A stretch of 64,000 bases of DNA from Anomaloglossus baeobatrachus (Eukaryota; Chordata; Amphibia; Anura; Aromobatidae). Positions 1 to 12,232 of this stretch are shown here, piece by piece (position 1 is the first letter of the stretch; each line of letters begins with the position of its first letter). A program made the position numbers and the translations under genes. The notes under the pieces were generated by a model. The model made no database searches, was not told where the DNA came from, and saw only the letters and a list, made by a program, of their open reading frames with translations. The DNA lies in contig NC_134364.1 in assembly GCF_048569485.1 (NCBI RefSeq), positions 127,112,752 to 127,176,751 on the forward strand, in the 5' to 3' direction.

Positions 1-1620
1 TCACCGCTGATCTCTGGTGATGGATAGGTGGTGTTCTCAGTGATGTCACCGCTGATCTCTGGTGATGGATAGGAGGCGTTCTCAGTGATGTCACCGCTGA
101 TCTCTGGTGATGGATAGGCGGTGTTCTCAGTAATGTCACCGCTGATCTCTGGTGATGGATAGGAGGCGTTCTCAGTGATGTCACCGCTGATCTCTGGTGA
201 TGGATAGGCGGTGTTCTCAGTAATGTCACCGCTGATCTCTGGTGATGGATAGGCGGCGTTCTCAGTGATGTCACCGCTGATCTCTGGTGATGGATAGGAG
301 GCGTTCTCAGTGATGTCACCGCTGATCTCTGGTGATGGATAGGCGGCGTTCTCAGTGATGTCACCGCTGATCTCTGGTGATGGATAGGAGGTGTTCTCAG
401 TGATGTCACCGCTGATCTCTGGTGATGGATAGGTGGTGTTCTCAGTGATGTCACCGCTGATCTCTGGTGATGCATAGGAGGTGTTCTCAGTGATGTCACC
501 GCTGATCTCTGGTGATGGATAGGCGGTGTTCTCAGTGATGTCACCGCTGATCTCTGGTGATGGATAGGCGGTGTTCTCAGTGATGTCACCGCTGATCTCT
601 GGTGATGGATAGGTGGTGTTCTCAGTGATGTCACCGCTGATCTCTGGTGATGGATAGGTGGTGTTCTCAGTGATGTCACCGCTGATCTCTGGTGATGGAT
701 AGGTGGTGTTCTCAGTGATGTCACCGCTGATCTCTGGTGATGGATAGGTGGTGTTCTCAGTGATGTCACCGCTGATCTCTGGTGATGCATAGGAGGTGTT
801 CTCAGTGATGTCACCGCTGATCTCTGGTGATGGATAGGCGGTGTTCTCAGTGATGTCACCGCTGATCTCTGGTGATGGATAGGCGGTGTTCTCAGTGATG
901 TCACCGCTGATCTCTGGTGATGGATAGGCGGTGTTCTCACTGATGTCACCGCTGATCTCTGGTGATGGATAGGTGGTGTTCTCAGTGATGTCACAGCTGA
1001 TCTCTGGTGATGGATAGGCGGTGTTCTCACTGATGTCACCGCTGATCTCTGGTGATGGATAGGCGGTGTTCTCACTGATGTCACCGCTGATCTCTGGTGA
1101 TGGATAGGCGGTGTTCTCAGTGATGTCACTGCTGATCTCTGGTGATGGATAGGAGGTGTTCTCAGTGATGTCACCGCTGATCTCTGGTGATGGATAGGCG
1201 GTGTTCTCAGTGATGTCACTGCTGATCTCTGGTGATGGATAGGAGGTGTGCTCAGTGATGTCACCGCTGATCTCTGGTGATGGATAGGCGGCGTTCTCAG
1301 TGATGTCACTGCTGATCTCTGGTGATGGATAGGCGGTGTTCTCAGTGATGTCACCGCTGATCTCTGGTGATGGATAGGTGGTGTTCTCAGTGATGTCACC
1401 GCTGATCTCTGGTGATGGATAGGTGTGCTCAGTGATGTCACCGCTGATCTCTGGTGATGGATAGGCGGTGTTCTCAGTGATGTCACTGCTGATCTCTGGT
1501 GATGGATAGGCGGTGTTCTCAGTGATGTCACCGCTGATCTCTGGTGATGGATAGGAGGTGTTCTCAGTGGTGTCACCGCTGATCTCTGGTGATTGATAGG
1601 AGGTGTTCAGTGATGTCACC
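1..1620. repeat. 45-bp minisatellite array
   Basis: About 36 head-to-tail copies of a 45-bp unit with the core ctgatctctggtgat and few substitutions. The array runs off the left edge. Near 1620 the unit shortens and blends into the 36-bp form of the next array. Confidence 0.97.
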
Positions 1621-1852
1621 GCTGGTCTCTGGTGATAGGTGGCGTCCTCTATGTCACCGCTGGTGATTGGCGGCGTCCTCTATGTCACCGCTGGTGATGG
1701 GCGGCGTCCTCTGTCACTGCTGATCTCTGGTGATTGGCGGCGTCCTCTGTTACCGCTGATCTCTGGTGATATTTTTGGAGAAATTTGGTGTGCACACGGC
1801 CAAGTAAAGGAGGTTGAGGTGCAAATGTGAGGACCAAGGTCCAGTATTACAG
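1621..1852. repeat. Degenerate transition between 45-bp and 36-bp units
   Basis: About five irregular units that share the core of both flanking arrays run to about 1770. About 80 bp of nonrepetitive sequence then leads to the palindrome. No gene is seen. Confidence 0.7.
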
Positions 1853-2047
1853 TCAAAATTACAACATTGCACTCTCAAAAGCAAAAAAAATGAGGAATGA
1901 ACAAGATTTGTTCTTTGCAAAATTCTTGTATTTTTATTTATATTGAAATAATTTCAATATAAATAAAAATACAAGAATTTTGCAAAGAACAAATCTTGTT
2001 CATTCCTCATTTTTTTTGCTTTTGAGAGTGCAATGTTGTAATTTTGA
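1853..2047. repeat. Perfect 195-bp palindrome
   Basis: Two 97-bp arms are exact reverse complements around base 1950, with no spacer. The element is AT-rich and unrelated to the arrays on either side. The flanking arrays run in the same direction, so this is not a simple foldback of a longer inverted duplication. It may be a hairpin-type nonautonomous element. Confidence 0.95.
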
Positions 2048-3570
2048 TCTCTGGTGATTGGCGGCGTCCTCTGTCACTGCTGGTCTCTGGTGATTGGCGG
2101 CGTCCTCTGTCACTGCTGGTCTCTGGTGATTGGCGGCGTCCTCTGTCACTGCTGGTCTCTGGTGATTGGCGGCGTCCTCTGTCACCGCTGATCTCTGGTG
2201 ATTGGCGGCGTCCTCTGTCACCGCTGATCTCTGGTGATTGGCGGCGTCCTCTGTCACCGCTGGTCTCTGGTGATGGGCGGCGTCCTCTGTCACCGCTGAT
2301 CTCTGGTGATGGGCGGTGTCCTCTGTCACCGCTGATCTCTGGTGATTGGCGGCGTCCTCTGTCACCGCTGGTCTCTGGTGATTGGCGGCGTCCTCTGTCA
2401 CCGCTGATCTCTGGTGATGGGCGGTGTCCTCTGTCACTGCTGATCTCTGGTGATTGGCGGCGTCCTCTGTCACTGCTGATCTCTGGTGATAGGCGGCGTC
2501 CTCTGTCACTGCTGATCTCTGGTGATGGGCGGCGTCCTCTGTCACTGCTGATCTCTGGTGATTGGCGGCGTCCTCTGTCACCGCTGGTCTCTGGTGATTG
2601 GCGGTGTCCTCTGTCACCGCTGGTCTCTGGTGATAGGCGGCGTCCTCTGTCACTGCTGATCTCTGGTGATTGGCGGCGTCCTCTGTCACTGCTGATCTCT
2701 GGTGATTGGCGGCGTCCTCTGTCACCGCTGATCTCTGGTGATTGGCGGCGTCCTCTGTCACTGCTGATCTCTGGTGATTGGCGGCGTCCTCTGTCACCGC
2801 TGATCTCTGGTGATTGGCGGCGTCCTCTGTCACCGCTGGTCTCTGGCGATTGGCGGTGTCCTCTGTCACCGCTGGTCTCTGGTGACAGGCGGCGTCCTCT
2901 GTCACCGCTGATCTCTGGTGATAGGCGGCGTCCTCTGTCACTGCTGATCTCTGGTGATTGGCGGCGTCCTCTGTCACCGCTGATCTCTGGTGATTGGCGG
3001 CGTCCTCTGTCACCGCTGGTCTCTGGCGATTGGCGGTGTCCTCTGTCACCGCTGGTCTCTGGTGATAGGCGGCGTCCTCTGTCACTGCTGATCTCTGGTG
3101 ATTGGCGGCGTCCTCTGTCACCGCTGATCTCTGGTGATTGGCGGCGTCCTCTGTCACCGCTGATCTCTGGTGATTGGCGGCGTCCTCTGTCACTGCTGAT
3201 CTCTGGTGATTGGCGGCGTCCTCTGTCACCGCTGATCTCTGGTGATTGGCGGCGTCCTCTGTCACCGCTGATCTCTGGTGATTGGCGGCGTCCTCTGTCA
3301 CTGCTGATCTCTGGTGATTGGCGGCGTCCTCTGTCACTGCTGATCTCTGGTGATTGGCGGCGTCCTCTGTCACCGCTGATCTCTGGTGATTGGCGGCGTC
3401 CTCTGTCACCGCTGATCTCTGGTGATTGGCGGCGTCCTCTGTCACTGCTGATCTCTGGTGATTGGCGGCGTCCTCTGTCACCGCTGATCTCTGGTGATTG
3501 GCGGCGTCCTCTGTCACTGCTGATCTCTGGTGATTGGCGGCGTCCTCTGTCACCGCTGATCTCTGGTGAT
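2048..3570. repeat. 36-bp minisatellite array
   Basis: About 42 copies of a 36-bp unit sharing the core ctgatctctggtgat with the 45-bp array, followed by a gcggcgtcctctgtca segment. The unit is a multiple of three and stop-free, so long open frames arise on both strands; they have no coding features. Confidence 0.97.
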
Positions 3571-3934
3571 GGGCGGCGCTCGTTTCCATGTGCGCACATT
3601 TCGGCCGCCCGTTGGTGGTTGCTCATAGTAATATGTGTTAATAATTAGCACATTTATGGAGAATACTAGTCTCCTGCCTGGAGGTATAGCCCGTCCTGCC
3701 TGGAGGTATAGCCCGTCCTGCCTCCGCCTCCGCTGTCACTCGTGACTTGTGCGCTGTCATGCGGCCGTGCTGTGGCAATCCGCGTTACCGCAGAGCGATA
3801 TAATGGGGTTGGCTTTCTATTGTTTATGGGATTGACAGGATTAGCTGTTTATTATAGTCGCAGGGGCTCAGTTGCCGTGGTAACGTGGCAGCCGTTTTGC
3901 GCTCCGTGGATGGCCTCTCACTTTTAGGGTACGG
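3571..3934. other. Nonrepetitive intergenic stretch
   Basis: I recognise no gene here. A 25-bp segment (about 3673-3720) is present twice in tandem. The rest is ordinary single-copy-looking DNA. Confidence 0.5.
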
Positions 3935-4115
3935 TTCCACTTGTGTATGTCTCATGCGAGTCTGGCATCGGTATCACCCGGCACGGCGCAGGCTCTCCGG
4001 ACAGGAGCGGTCGGCTGCAGGTATTTCCATGGCGCTGAGGCGCTCGTGTCCGGAGAGCGTGCGCCGTGCCGGGTGATACCGATGCCAGACTCGCATGAGA
4101 CATACACAAGTGGAA
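3935..4115. mobile_element. Long inverted repeat, MITE-like
   Basis: The arms (about 75 bp each, two mismatches seen) run from ttccacttgtgtatgtctca on the left to its complement on the right, around a spacer of about 30 bp. Size and symmetry suit a foldback nonautonomous DNA transposon. I could not identify the family or a target duplication. Confidence 0.6.
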
Positions 4116-4515
4116 CTCCGGCCTCACGCAGGGTGTACTCTCTTCTCTGCCTCCATACAACGGCGCCACCTGCTGTCACTTCACCACGAAGAGCCCACCA
4201 CACATCTCTCACCCTGGTGTACCCGCCGGACACCACCACACATTTCTCACCCCGGGGTACCCGCCGGACACCACCACACTTGTCCTTTAAAGGGCCATAC
4301 ACAGAAAATGTGATAGAATACGGAGTGGGAGGAGGTGCACGTGGATGTGTAGTTTATGATTAAGGTGACATTTTATGTAATTAGCATTAACCAAAATGTA
4401 CACTTTAGCTCCTCCCAGTTGGCAGTTGCCGCGTGGGGAAAACAAACGGTTTCTTGTTTGTTTACATCACTTCACAATTTCAAACCGTTTTTCAAACTTC
4501 TATTTTCCTTCCACA
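4116..4515. other. Nonrepetitive stretch
   Basis: No gene recognised. A short imperfect tandem duplication (caccaccacac-type, 4195-4285) is present. The short open frames lack coding features. Confidence 0.4.
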
Positions 4516-5116
4516 GAGACACCTCCCGGCCTGATATGTGGGGAGATAACCCCCTCCCGGCCTGATATGTGGGGATATGACCCCCTCCCGGCCTGATATG
4601 TGGGGATATGACCCCCTCCCGGCCTGGTATGTGGGGATATGACCCCCTCCCGGCCTGATATGTGGGGATATGACCCCCTCCCGGCCTGGTATGTGGGGAT
4701 ATGACCCCCTCCCGGCCTGATATGTGGGGATATGACCCCCTGCCGGCCTGGTATGTGGGGATATGACCCCCTGCCGGCCTGATATGTGGGGATATGACCC
4801 CCTCCCGGCCTGATATGTGGGGATATGACCCCCTCCCGGCCTGGTATGTGGGGATATGACCCCCTCCCGGCCTGATATGTGGGGATCTGACCCCCTCCCG
4901 GCCTGGTATGTGGGGATATGACCCCCTCCCGGCCTGGTATGTGGGGATATGACCCCCTCCCGGCCTGATATGTGGGGATATGACCCCCTCCCGGCCTGGT
5001 ATGTGGGGATATGACCCCCTCCCGGCCTGATATGTGGGGATATGACCCCCTCCCGGCCTGGTATGTGGGGATATGACCCCCTCCCGGCCTGGTATGTGGG
5101 GATATGACCCCCTCCC
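4516..5116. repeat. 31-bp minisatellite array
   Basis: About 19 copies of a 31-bp unit containing tgtggggatatgacccc, ending at the CpG-rich promoter candidate. Variation is mainly one A/G position and one T/G position. Confidence 0.96.
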
Positions 5117-5119
5117 TCT

Positions 5120-5612
5120 CGCCTTGGGGGCCAGATCATCGGAGGGGAGATTGGTGGGTTGTGAGCGACGGCTTTCACCGATTGAACGGTCGCTGATGCC
5201 GGAGGCAGACGGCGCCGGCTCCTGATCCCTGCCTGTCCTCTCCTGTCTTCTCCTGTCCTCTCCTGTCTTCTCCTCTCCTCGCCTGTCCTCTCCTGTTTGC
5301 TCCTTCGCGTCGTCAACTCCGAGGAATTTGTAAATTGAGCCAAAAAACAAACAGGGGCAGCCCCGCACCTGAGCGGCCAGGTGAGAGCCGGCGACTGCCC
5401 ACATCCCAGCAGCAGGGCCCCGCCCGCGGCCCAGGGGGGGACAGGGGGGCGGGCATGCGTGCAGCGGCTGGGGTTTGGGGAAACAGGAGGAGGAGAAGAG
5501 GAGAGGATGGCGGGGGAGGGGCAAGCAGAAAGCAAAGAGGAAGGGAGGGGAGACAGCGGGGCCATGACAGAGGCGTTCTGCTGCTGCTGCTCCCAGCGCT
5601 GAAGATCTGCAG
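5120..5612 (+). promoter_or_regulatory. B4GALT3: Probable B4GALT3 CpG-rich promoter and noncoding first exon
   Basis: This GC- and CpG-rich stretch sits between two arrays and is unlike its surroundings. It holds a GC-box-like run (gccccgcccgcg, about 5417), a pyrimidine tract (5230-5305) and no TATA box. It ends at 5612 in CAG followed by GTGAGT, a consensus splice donor pointing toward the coding exons. The first coding exon begins with a splice acceptor at 17952, so an upstream noncoding exon is required and this is the best candidate. A 12-codon upstream ORF (5564-5602) would lie in the 5' UTR. The donor is visible; the link to B4GALT3 is inferred. RNA reads joining 5612 to 17952 would confirm it. 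Confidence 0.55.
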
Positions 5613-5618
5613 GTGAGT

Positions 5619-8600
5619 GTCTGCCCCCACAGCACAGCATCTGCCCCCACAGCACAGCTTCTGCCCCACAGCACAGCTTCTGCCCCACAGCACAGCTTCT
5701 GCCCCACAGCACAGCTTCTGCCCCATAGCACAGCTTCTGCCCCATAGCACAGCATCTGCTCTACAGCACAGCATCAGCCCCACAGCATCAGCCCCACAGC
5801 ACAGCATCAGCCCCACAGCACAGCATCAGCCCCACAGCACAGCATCAGCCCCACAGCACAACATCTGCCCCATAGCACAGCATCTAGCCCCATAGCACAG
5901 CATCAGCCCCACAGCACAGCATCAGCCCCACAGCACAGCATCAGCCCCACAGCACAGCATCAGCCCCACAGCACAACATCTGCCCCATAGCACAGCATCT
6001 AGCCCCATAGCACAGCTTCTGCCCCACAGCACAGCATCTAGCCCCATAGCACAGCATCTGCCCCACAGCAAAGCATCAGCCCCACAGCAAAGCATCAGCC
6101 CCACAGCAAAGCATCAGCCCCACAGCACAGCATCAGCCCCACAGCATCAGCCCCACAGCACAGCATCAGCCCCACAGCACAGCATCAGCCCCACAGCACA
6201 GCATCAGCCCCATAGCACAGCATCTGCCCCACAGCACAGCATCTGCCCCACAGCACAGCATCAGCCCCACAGCAAAGCATCAGCCCCACAGCACAGCATC
6301 TGCCCCCACAGCACAGCATCTGCCCCCACAGCACAGCATCTGCCCCATAGCACAGCATCTGCCCCACAGCACAGCATCTGCCCCACAGCACAGCATCAGC
6401 CCCACAGCAAAGCATCAGCCCCACAGCACAACATCTGCCCCACAGCACAGCATCTGCCCCCACAGCACAGCATCTGCCCCATAGCACAGCATCTGCCCCC
6501 ACAGCACAACATCTGCCCCACAGCACAGCATCAGCCCCACAGCAAAGCATCAGCCCCACAGCACAACATCTGCCCCACAGCACAGCATCTGCCCCCACAG
6601 CACAACATCTGCCCCACAGCACAGCATCAGCCCCACAGCACAGCATCTGCCCCACAGCACAGCATCTGCCCCACAGCACAGCATCAGCCCCACAGCAAAG
6701 CATCAGCCCCACAGCACAGCATCTGCCCCACAGCACAGCATCTGCCCCCACAGCACAGCATCTGCCCCATAGCACAGCATCTGCCCCACAGCATAGCATC
6801 TGCCCCACAGCACAGCATCAGCCCCATAGCACAGCATCTGCCCCCACAGCACAGCATCAGCCCCACAGCACAGCATCTGCCCCACAGCGCAGCATCAGCC
6901 CCACAGCGCAGCATCTGCCCCATAGCACAGCATCAGCCCCATAGCACAGCATCAGCCCCATAGCACAGCATCTGCCCCATAGCACAGCATCTGCCCCACA
7001 GCACAGCATCAGCCCCACAGCACAGCATCAGCCCCACAGCACAGCATCAGCCCCACAGCACAGCATCTGCCCCCACAGCACAGCATCAGCCCCCACAGCA
7101 CAGCATCTGCCCCACAGCACAGCATCTGCCCCACAGCATCAGCCCCATAGCACAGCATCTGCCCCCACAGCACAGCATCTGCCCCACAGCACAGCATCTG
7201 CCCCACAGCACAGCATCTGCCCCACAGCGCAGCATCTGCCCCACAGCGCAGCATCAGCCCCACAGCGCAGCATCAGCCCCACAGCGCAGCATCTGCCCCA
7301 CAGCGCAGCATCTGCCCCACAGCGCAGCATCAGCCCCACAGCGCAGCATCTGCCCCACAGCATCAGCCCCATAGCACAGCATCAGCCCCACAGCACAGCA
7401 TCAGCCCCACAGCACAGCATCAGCCCCACAGCGCAGCATCTGCCCCATAGCGCAGCATCAGCCCCATAGCGCAGCATCAGCCCCACAGCGCAGCATCAGC
7501 CCCACAGCGCAGCATCTGCCCCACAGCGCAGCATCTGCCCCACAGCGCAGCATCTGCCCCATAGCGCAGCATCAGCCCCACAGCGCAGCATCAGCCCCAC
7601 AGCGCAGCATCTGCCCCACAGCACAGCATCTGCCCCATAGCACAGCATCTGCCCCCATAGCACAGCATCTGCCCCACAGCACAGCATCTGCCCCCACAGC
7701 ACAGCATCTGCCCCCACAGCACAGCGTCTGCCCCCACAGCACAACATCTGCCCCCACAGCACAACATCTGCCCATAGCACAGCATCTGCCGCACAGCATC
7801 TGCCCCCACAGCACAGCATCTGCCCCCACACCACAGCATCAGCCCATAGCACAGCATCTGCCCCACAGCACAGCATCTGCCCCATAGCACAGCATCTGCC
7901 CCCATAGCACAGCATCTGCCCCACAGCACAGCATCTGCCCCCACAGCACAGCATCTGCCCCCACAGCACAGCATCTGCCCCCACAGCACAGCATCTGCCC
8001 CCACAGCACAACATCTGCCCATAGCACAGCATCTGCCGCACAGCATCTGCCCCCACAGCACAGCATCTGCCCCCACACCACAGCATCAGCCCATAGCACA
8101 GCATCTGCCCCACAGCACAGCATCTGCCCCACAGCACAGCATCTGCCCCCACAGCACAGCATCTGCCCCCACAGCACAGCATCTGCCCCCACAGCACAGC
8201 ATCTGCCCCCACAGCACAGCATCTGCCCCCACAGCACAACATCTGCCCCCACAGCACAACATCTGCCCATAGCACAGCATCTGCCGCACAGCATCTGCCC
8301 CCACAGCACAGCATCTGCCCCCACACCACAGCATCAGCCCACAGCACAGCATCTGCCCCACAGCACAGCATCTGCCCCACAGCACAGCATCAGCCCCATA
8401 GCACAGCATCTGCCCCCACAGCACAGCATCAGCCCCACAGCGCAGCATCTGCCCCACAGCGCAGCATCAGCCCCACAGCGCAGCATCTGCCCCATAGCAC
8501 AGCATCAGCCCCATAGCACAGCATCTGCCCCATAGCACAGCATCTGCCCCACAGCACAGCATCAGCCCCACAGCACAGCATCAGCCCCACAGCACAGCAT

Positions 8601-9178
8601 CAGCCCCACAGCACAGCATCAGCCCCACAGCACAGCATCTGCCCCCACAGCACAGCATCTGCCCCACAGCACAGCATCTGCCCCACAGCATCTGCCCCAT
8701 AGCGCAGCATCAGCGCCACAGCGCAGCATCAGCGCCACAGCGCAGCATCTGCCCCACAGCACAGCATCTGCCCCATAGCACAGCATCTGCCCCCATAGCA
8801 CAGCATCTGCCCCACAGCACAGCATCTGCCCCCACAGCACAGCATCTGCCCCCACAGCACAGCATCTGCCCCCACAGCACAGCATCTGCCCCCACAGCAC
8901 AACATCTGCCCCCACAGCACAACATCTGCCCATAGCACAGCATCTGCCGCACAGCATCTGCCCCCACAGCACAGCATCTGCCCCCACACCACAGCATCAG
9001 CCCATAGCACAGCATCTGCCCCACAGCACAGCATCTGCCCCACAGCACAGCATCTGCCCCACAGCACAGCATCTGCCCCCACAGCGCAGCATCTGCCCCA
9101 CAGCGCAGCATCTGCCCCACAGCGCAGCATCTGCCCCACAGCGCAGCATCTGCCCCACAGCACAGCACCTGCCCCACT
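5619..9178. repeat. 19-20-bp minisatellite array in B4GALT3 intron 1
   Basis: About 180 copies of a 19-20-bp unit (cccacagcacagcatctg type). Subfamilies differ by tct/tca, cac/cat/cgc and an extra C. Longer blocks recur (for example around 7770-7840, 8010-8090, 8270-8340 and 8930-9000), showing higher-order duplication. The array begins within a few bases of the candidate first-exon donor. Confidence 0.96.
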
Positions 9179-9368
9179 GAGCTCTCCTGGGCAGCAGCAT
9201 CATATCCCAATGCAGTGGCGAGTATGGCAGCGTACATCACCAAGGCGTACGGTGGAGCTATGCAAAACACCAAAATATAGACCCCATGTAATGATGGGAG
9301 GGTGCAGGGACCATGGGGAGCCGTGGCATCACTCTACAATACAACATTGCATTTATGCCTTTTCCACT
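9179..9368. other. Short unique intron sequence
   Basis: No exon or recognised repeat. It separates the 19-bp array from the T-rich tract. Confidence 0.4.
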
Positions 9369-9744
9369 TACTTTTTTTTTTTTTTTTTGTTACTCATTTG
9401 ATTTTATATTTTTTTTTCTTTTACTATTTTTTTTTCTATATTTCATCTTTGTTGTTTTTCATATTTTTCCTGCAAATTGTTTCTTTTTTTCCTTATATTT
9501 ATGATCCTATCTTGAATCTTTTTTTTACTATTGTTATTTGTTTTATATTTAATATTTAACCTTTCTTTTCTCTATTTTTTAGTTATGTCATTACTGCTAG
9601 TCATTTTTGTTTTTATACTAATTGTTTTGGGGTTTTTTCTTAATATTTACACTTATATTTTGATTAATTTTTGCTACTGTAGCACTTTTTTGTTATTAGT
9701 TTTATATATTTTAACATTCAGATATTTTGTTTATACTGTTTTTT

Positions 9745-9792
<48 letters not shown>

Positions 9793-9995
9793 AAAAACGG
9801 TATAAACAAAATATCTGAATGTTAAAATATATAAAACTAATATAATATACTAAAACTAAAATATAATTATTTTTTATTGTTTTTTGTTTATTTTTTTTCT
9901 TTATTGCTTTACTAGGGGGATTCAACTTTTATTGCATTATTTTAGCGTTTTGTTTTTTTTTGTTTGTTTTTTTTTATTTCCAAAACGTTCGGGAT
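9369..9995. repeat. T-rich low-complexity tract with a large hairpin
   Basis: Strongly T-rich on the + strand, with many runs of 7 or more T. Inside it, 9694-9842 forms a near-perfect hairpin: arms of about 47 bp (ttttaacattcagatatttt and its complement) around a (TA)n loop. Confidence 0.85.
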
Positions 9996-10139
9996 ATTCG
10001 GCTTTCAGGGAAAAATTCAGGACCATCCTAAAATGCCCTCGAACCTTTCAAGGTGACCTTAATATGACCTTGTCCAAACCTCTGAATGCACATGTCCAAC
10101 TGTTCAGTGTTTCGGGACTTTTTGCACAATTTGCTGTTC

Positions 10140-11170
10140 TCTCACAAGGAGCCTAATGGCGAGATTCACAACAGGTGTTTCATCCATGAATCGCCCAATA
10201 CATTGTGGGGTCCATTAGAATTGGTATTTTCAGTCCTTCTTATCACGCTGTTCACATTTTGACATCATGAGACCAAGATGACACCTAACAATTGATATGG
10301 ACCACCTCGCCATTGTGAGGCTTCGAGCAGGATGTTTTTCAGACAGAATTAGCCACTGAGTTGTCACAGAGTGTCACCAGCAGGTTGTACAGAGCTACAG
10401 AGAGACTGGAACAGTCACAGAAAGGCAATGAGTTGGCCACTGAGCTCAGAGTGTCACTGTCAGGTTGTACATAGACACAGAGAGACTGGAGGACTCACAG
10501 AAAGGCAGAGAAGTGGCCACTGAGCTCAGAGTGTCACTGTCAGGTTGTACATAGACACAGAGAGACTGGAGGACTCCCAGAAAGGCAGAGAAGTGGCCAC
10601 TGAGCTCAGAGTGTCACTGTCAGGTTGTACATAGACACAGAGAGACTGGAGGACTCCCAGAAAGGCAGAGAAGTGGCCACTGAGCTCAGAGTGTCACTGT
10701 CAGGTTGTACATATACACAGAGAGACTGGAGGACTCCCTGAAAGGCAGAGAAGTGGCCACTGAGCTCAGAGTGTCACTGTCAGGTTGTACATAGACACAG
10801 AGAGACTGGAGGACTCCCTGAAAGGCAATGAGTTGGCCACTGAGCTCAGAGTGTCACTGTCAGGTTGTACATAGACACAGAGAGACTGGAGGACTCACAG
10901 AAAGGCAGAGAAGTGGCCGCATCCCAGGCTGATGACCATTCATTCTGAACAATGCCCTTTAGAGATGGACAATGAATGCCACACCACTCCAGGCACATTT
11001 AATGGAGGTGAGAGGCCCCAAAGTGTCACGTCAGACCTTCAAAGCTGTTTACATCAGCGTGGTCTGCTTCATGGACAACCTGCGAGGTCCCTGACCTCCT
11101 GGCACAGGCGTCCTCCACGCTGGGTGCTGGTCACTGATGAAGGTGGATTCACACTAAGCTGAAATGATGG
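10140..11170 (+). mobile_element. Tc1-like (IS630 family) transposase relic with internal array
   Basis: Translation in shifting frames gives Tc1-style pieces: AIVRLRAGCFSDRISH (about 10305), then RHRETGGLTERQRSG (N-terminal DNA-binding and linker region, repeated), then LHQRGLLHGQPAR and LVTDEGGFTLS (about 11055-11160, the region of the first catalytic Asp). Stops and frame changes are frequent, so it is dead. I did not find terminal inverted repeats, so the limits are approximate. Confidence 0.7.
10345..10925. repeat. 80-bp tandem repeat inside the Tc1 relic
   Basis: About seven copies of an 80-bp unit. Each encodes the same transposase segment (RHRETGGLTERQRSG) in one frame, so the array is an amplification of transposase coding sequence. 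Confidence 0.88.
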
Positions 11171-11429
11171 CTCACACCTCTGTACCCCAGAACCTCAATG
11201 ACCCGAGGGCCGTCCTTCAAGAAGAAATTTCACCCAAAAGCCAAATCCCCCTCCCCTTTTGTGAGCAAGTCCCTTCCTAGCTGTGCTTTTTGTTCTTCAC
11301 ACTTGTTCTTCTGGTTTTGGCGCCGTCCTGTGACCGGACCTCTGGATTCTGGAGCAGATGAGTGCGGCTCGGTCACTCGCTCATTTTTTGCTGCTGTTTT
11401 TATATTTTTGTTTCTTTTTTGCGTCTCCC
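11171..11429. other. Unique intron sequence
   Basis: No exon or named repeat seen between the Tc1 relic and the next array. Confidence 0.4.
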
Positions 11430-12232
11430 GGTCACTTTGTGGCTCAGCGTTCTGCCTCCGGACACGTCTCGTGGTCACTTTGTGGCGTTCTGCCTCCGGA
11501 CACGTCTCGTGGTCACTTTGTGGCTCAGCGTTCTGCCTCCGGACACGTCTCGTGGTCACTTTGTGGCGTTCTGCCTCCGGACACGTCTCGTGGTCACTTT
11601 GTGGCTCAGCGTTCTGCCTCCGGACACGTCTCGTGGTCACTTTGTGGCGTTCTGCCTCCGGACACGTCTCGTGGTCACTTTGTGGCTCAGCGTTCTGCCT
11701 CCGGACACGTCTCATGGTCACTTTGTGGTGTTCTGCCTCCGGACATGTCTCGTGGTCACTTTGTGGCGTTCTGCCTCCGGACACGTCTCGTGGTCACTTT
11801 GTGGCTCAGCGTTCTGCCTCCGGACACGTCTCATGGTCACTTTGTGGTGTTCTGCCTCCGGACACGTCTCGTGGTCACTTTGTGGTGTTCTGCCTCTGGA
11901 CATGTCTCGTGGTCACTTTGTGGCGTTCTGCCTCCGGACACGTCTCGTGGTCACTTTGTGGCGTTCTGCCTCCGGACATGTCTCATGGTCACTTTGTGGT
12001 GTTCTGCCTCTGGACATGTCTCGTGGTCACTTTGTGGCGTTCTGCCTCCGGACGCGTCTCGTGGTCACTTTGTGGCGTTCTGCCTCCGGACGCGTCTCGT
12101 GGTCACTTTGTGGTGTTCTGCCTCCGGACGCGTCTCATGGTCACTTTGTGGCTCGGCGTTCTGCCTCCGGACACGTCTCGTGGTCACTTTGTGGCTTGGC
12201 GTTCTGCCTCCGGACACGTCTCGTGGATGCTT
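11430..12232. repeat. 38/43-bp minisatellite array
   Basis: About 20 units of ggtcactttgtgg plus ttctgcctccggacacgtc. A ctcag insertion alternates regularly in the first 300 bp, making an 81-bp dimer period there. Confidence 0.95.

Noticed and set aside
1-3570. A prokaryotic or viral origin for the window
   Set aside because: Spliced B4GALT3 and PPOX with consensus GT-AG introns and vertebrate transposons show a vertebrate nuclear genome.
5619-9178. Possible CRISPR-like array (short regular repeats)
   Set aside because: Units are contiguous with no unique spacers, in a vertebrate gene intron. It is a minisatellite.
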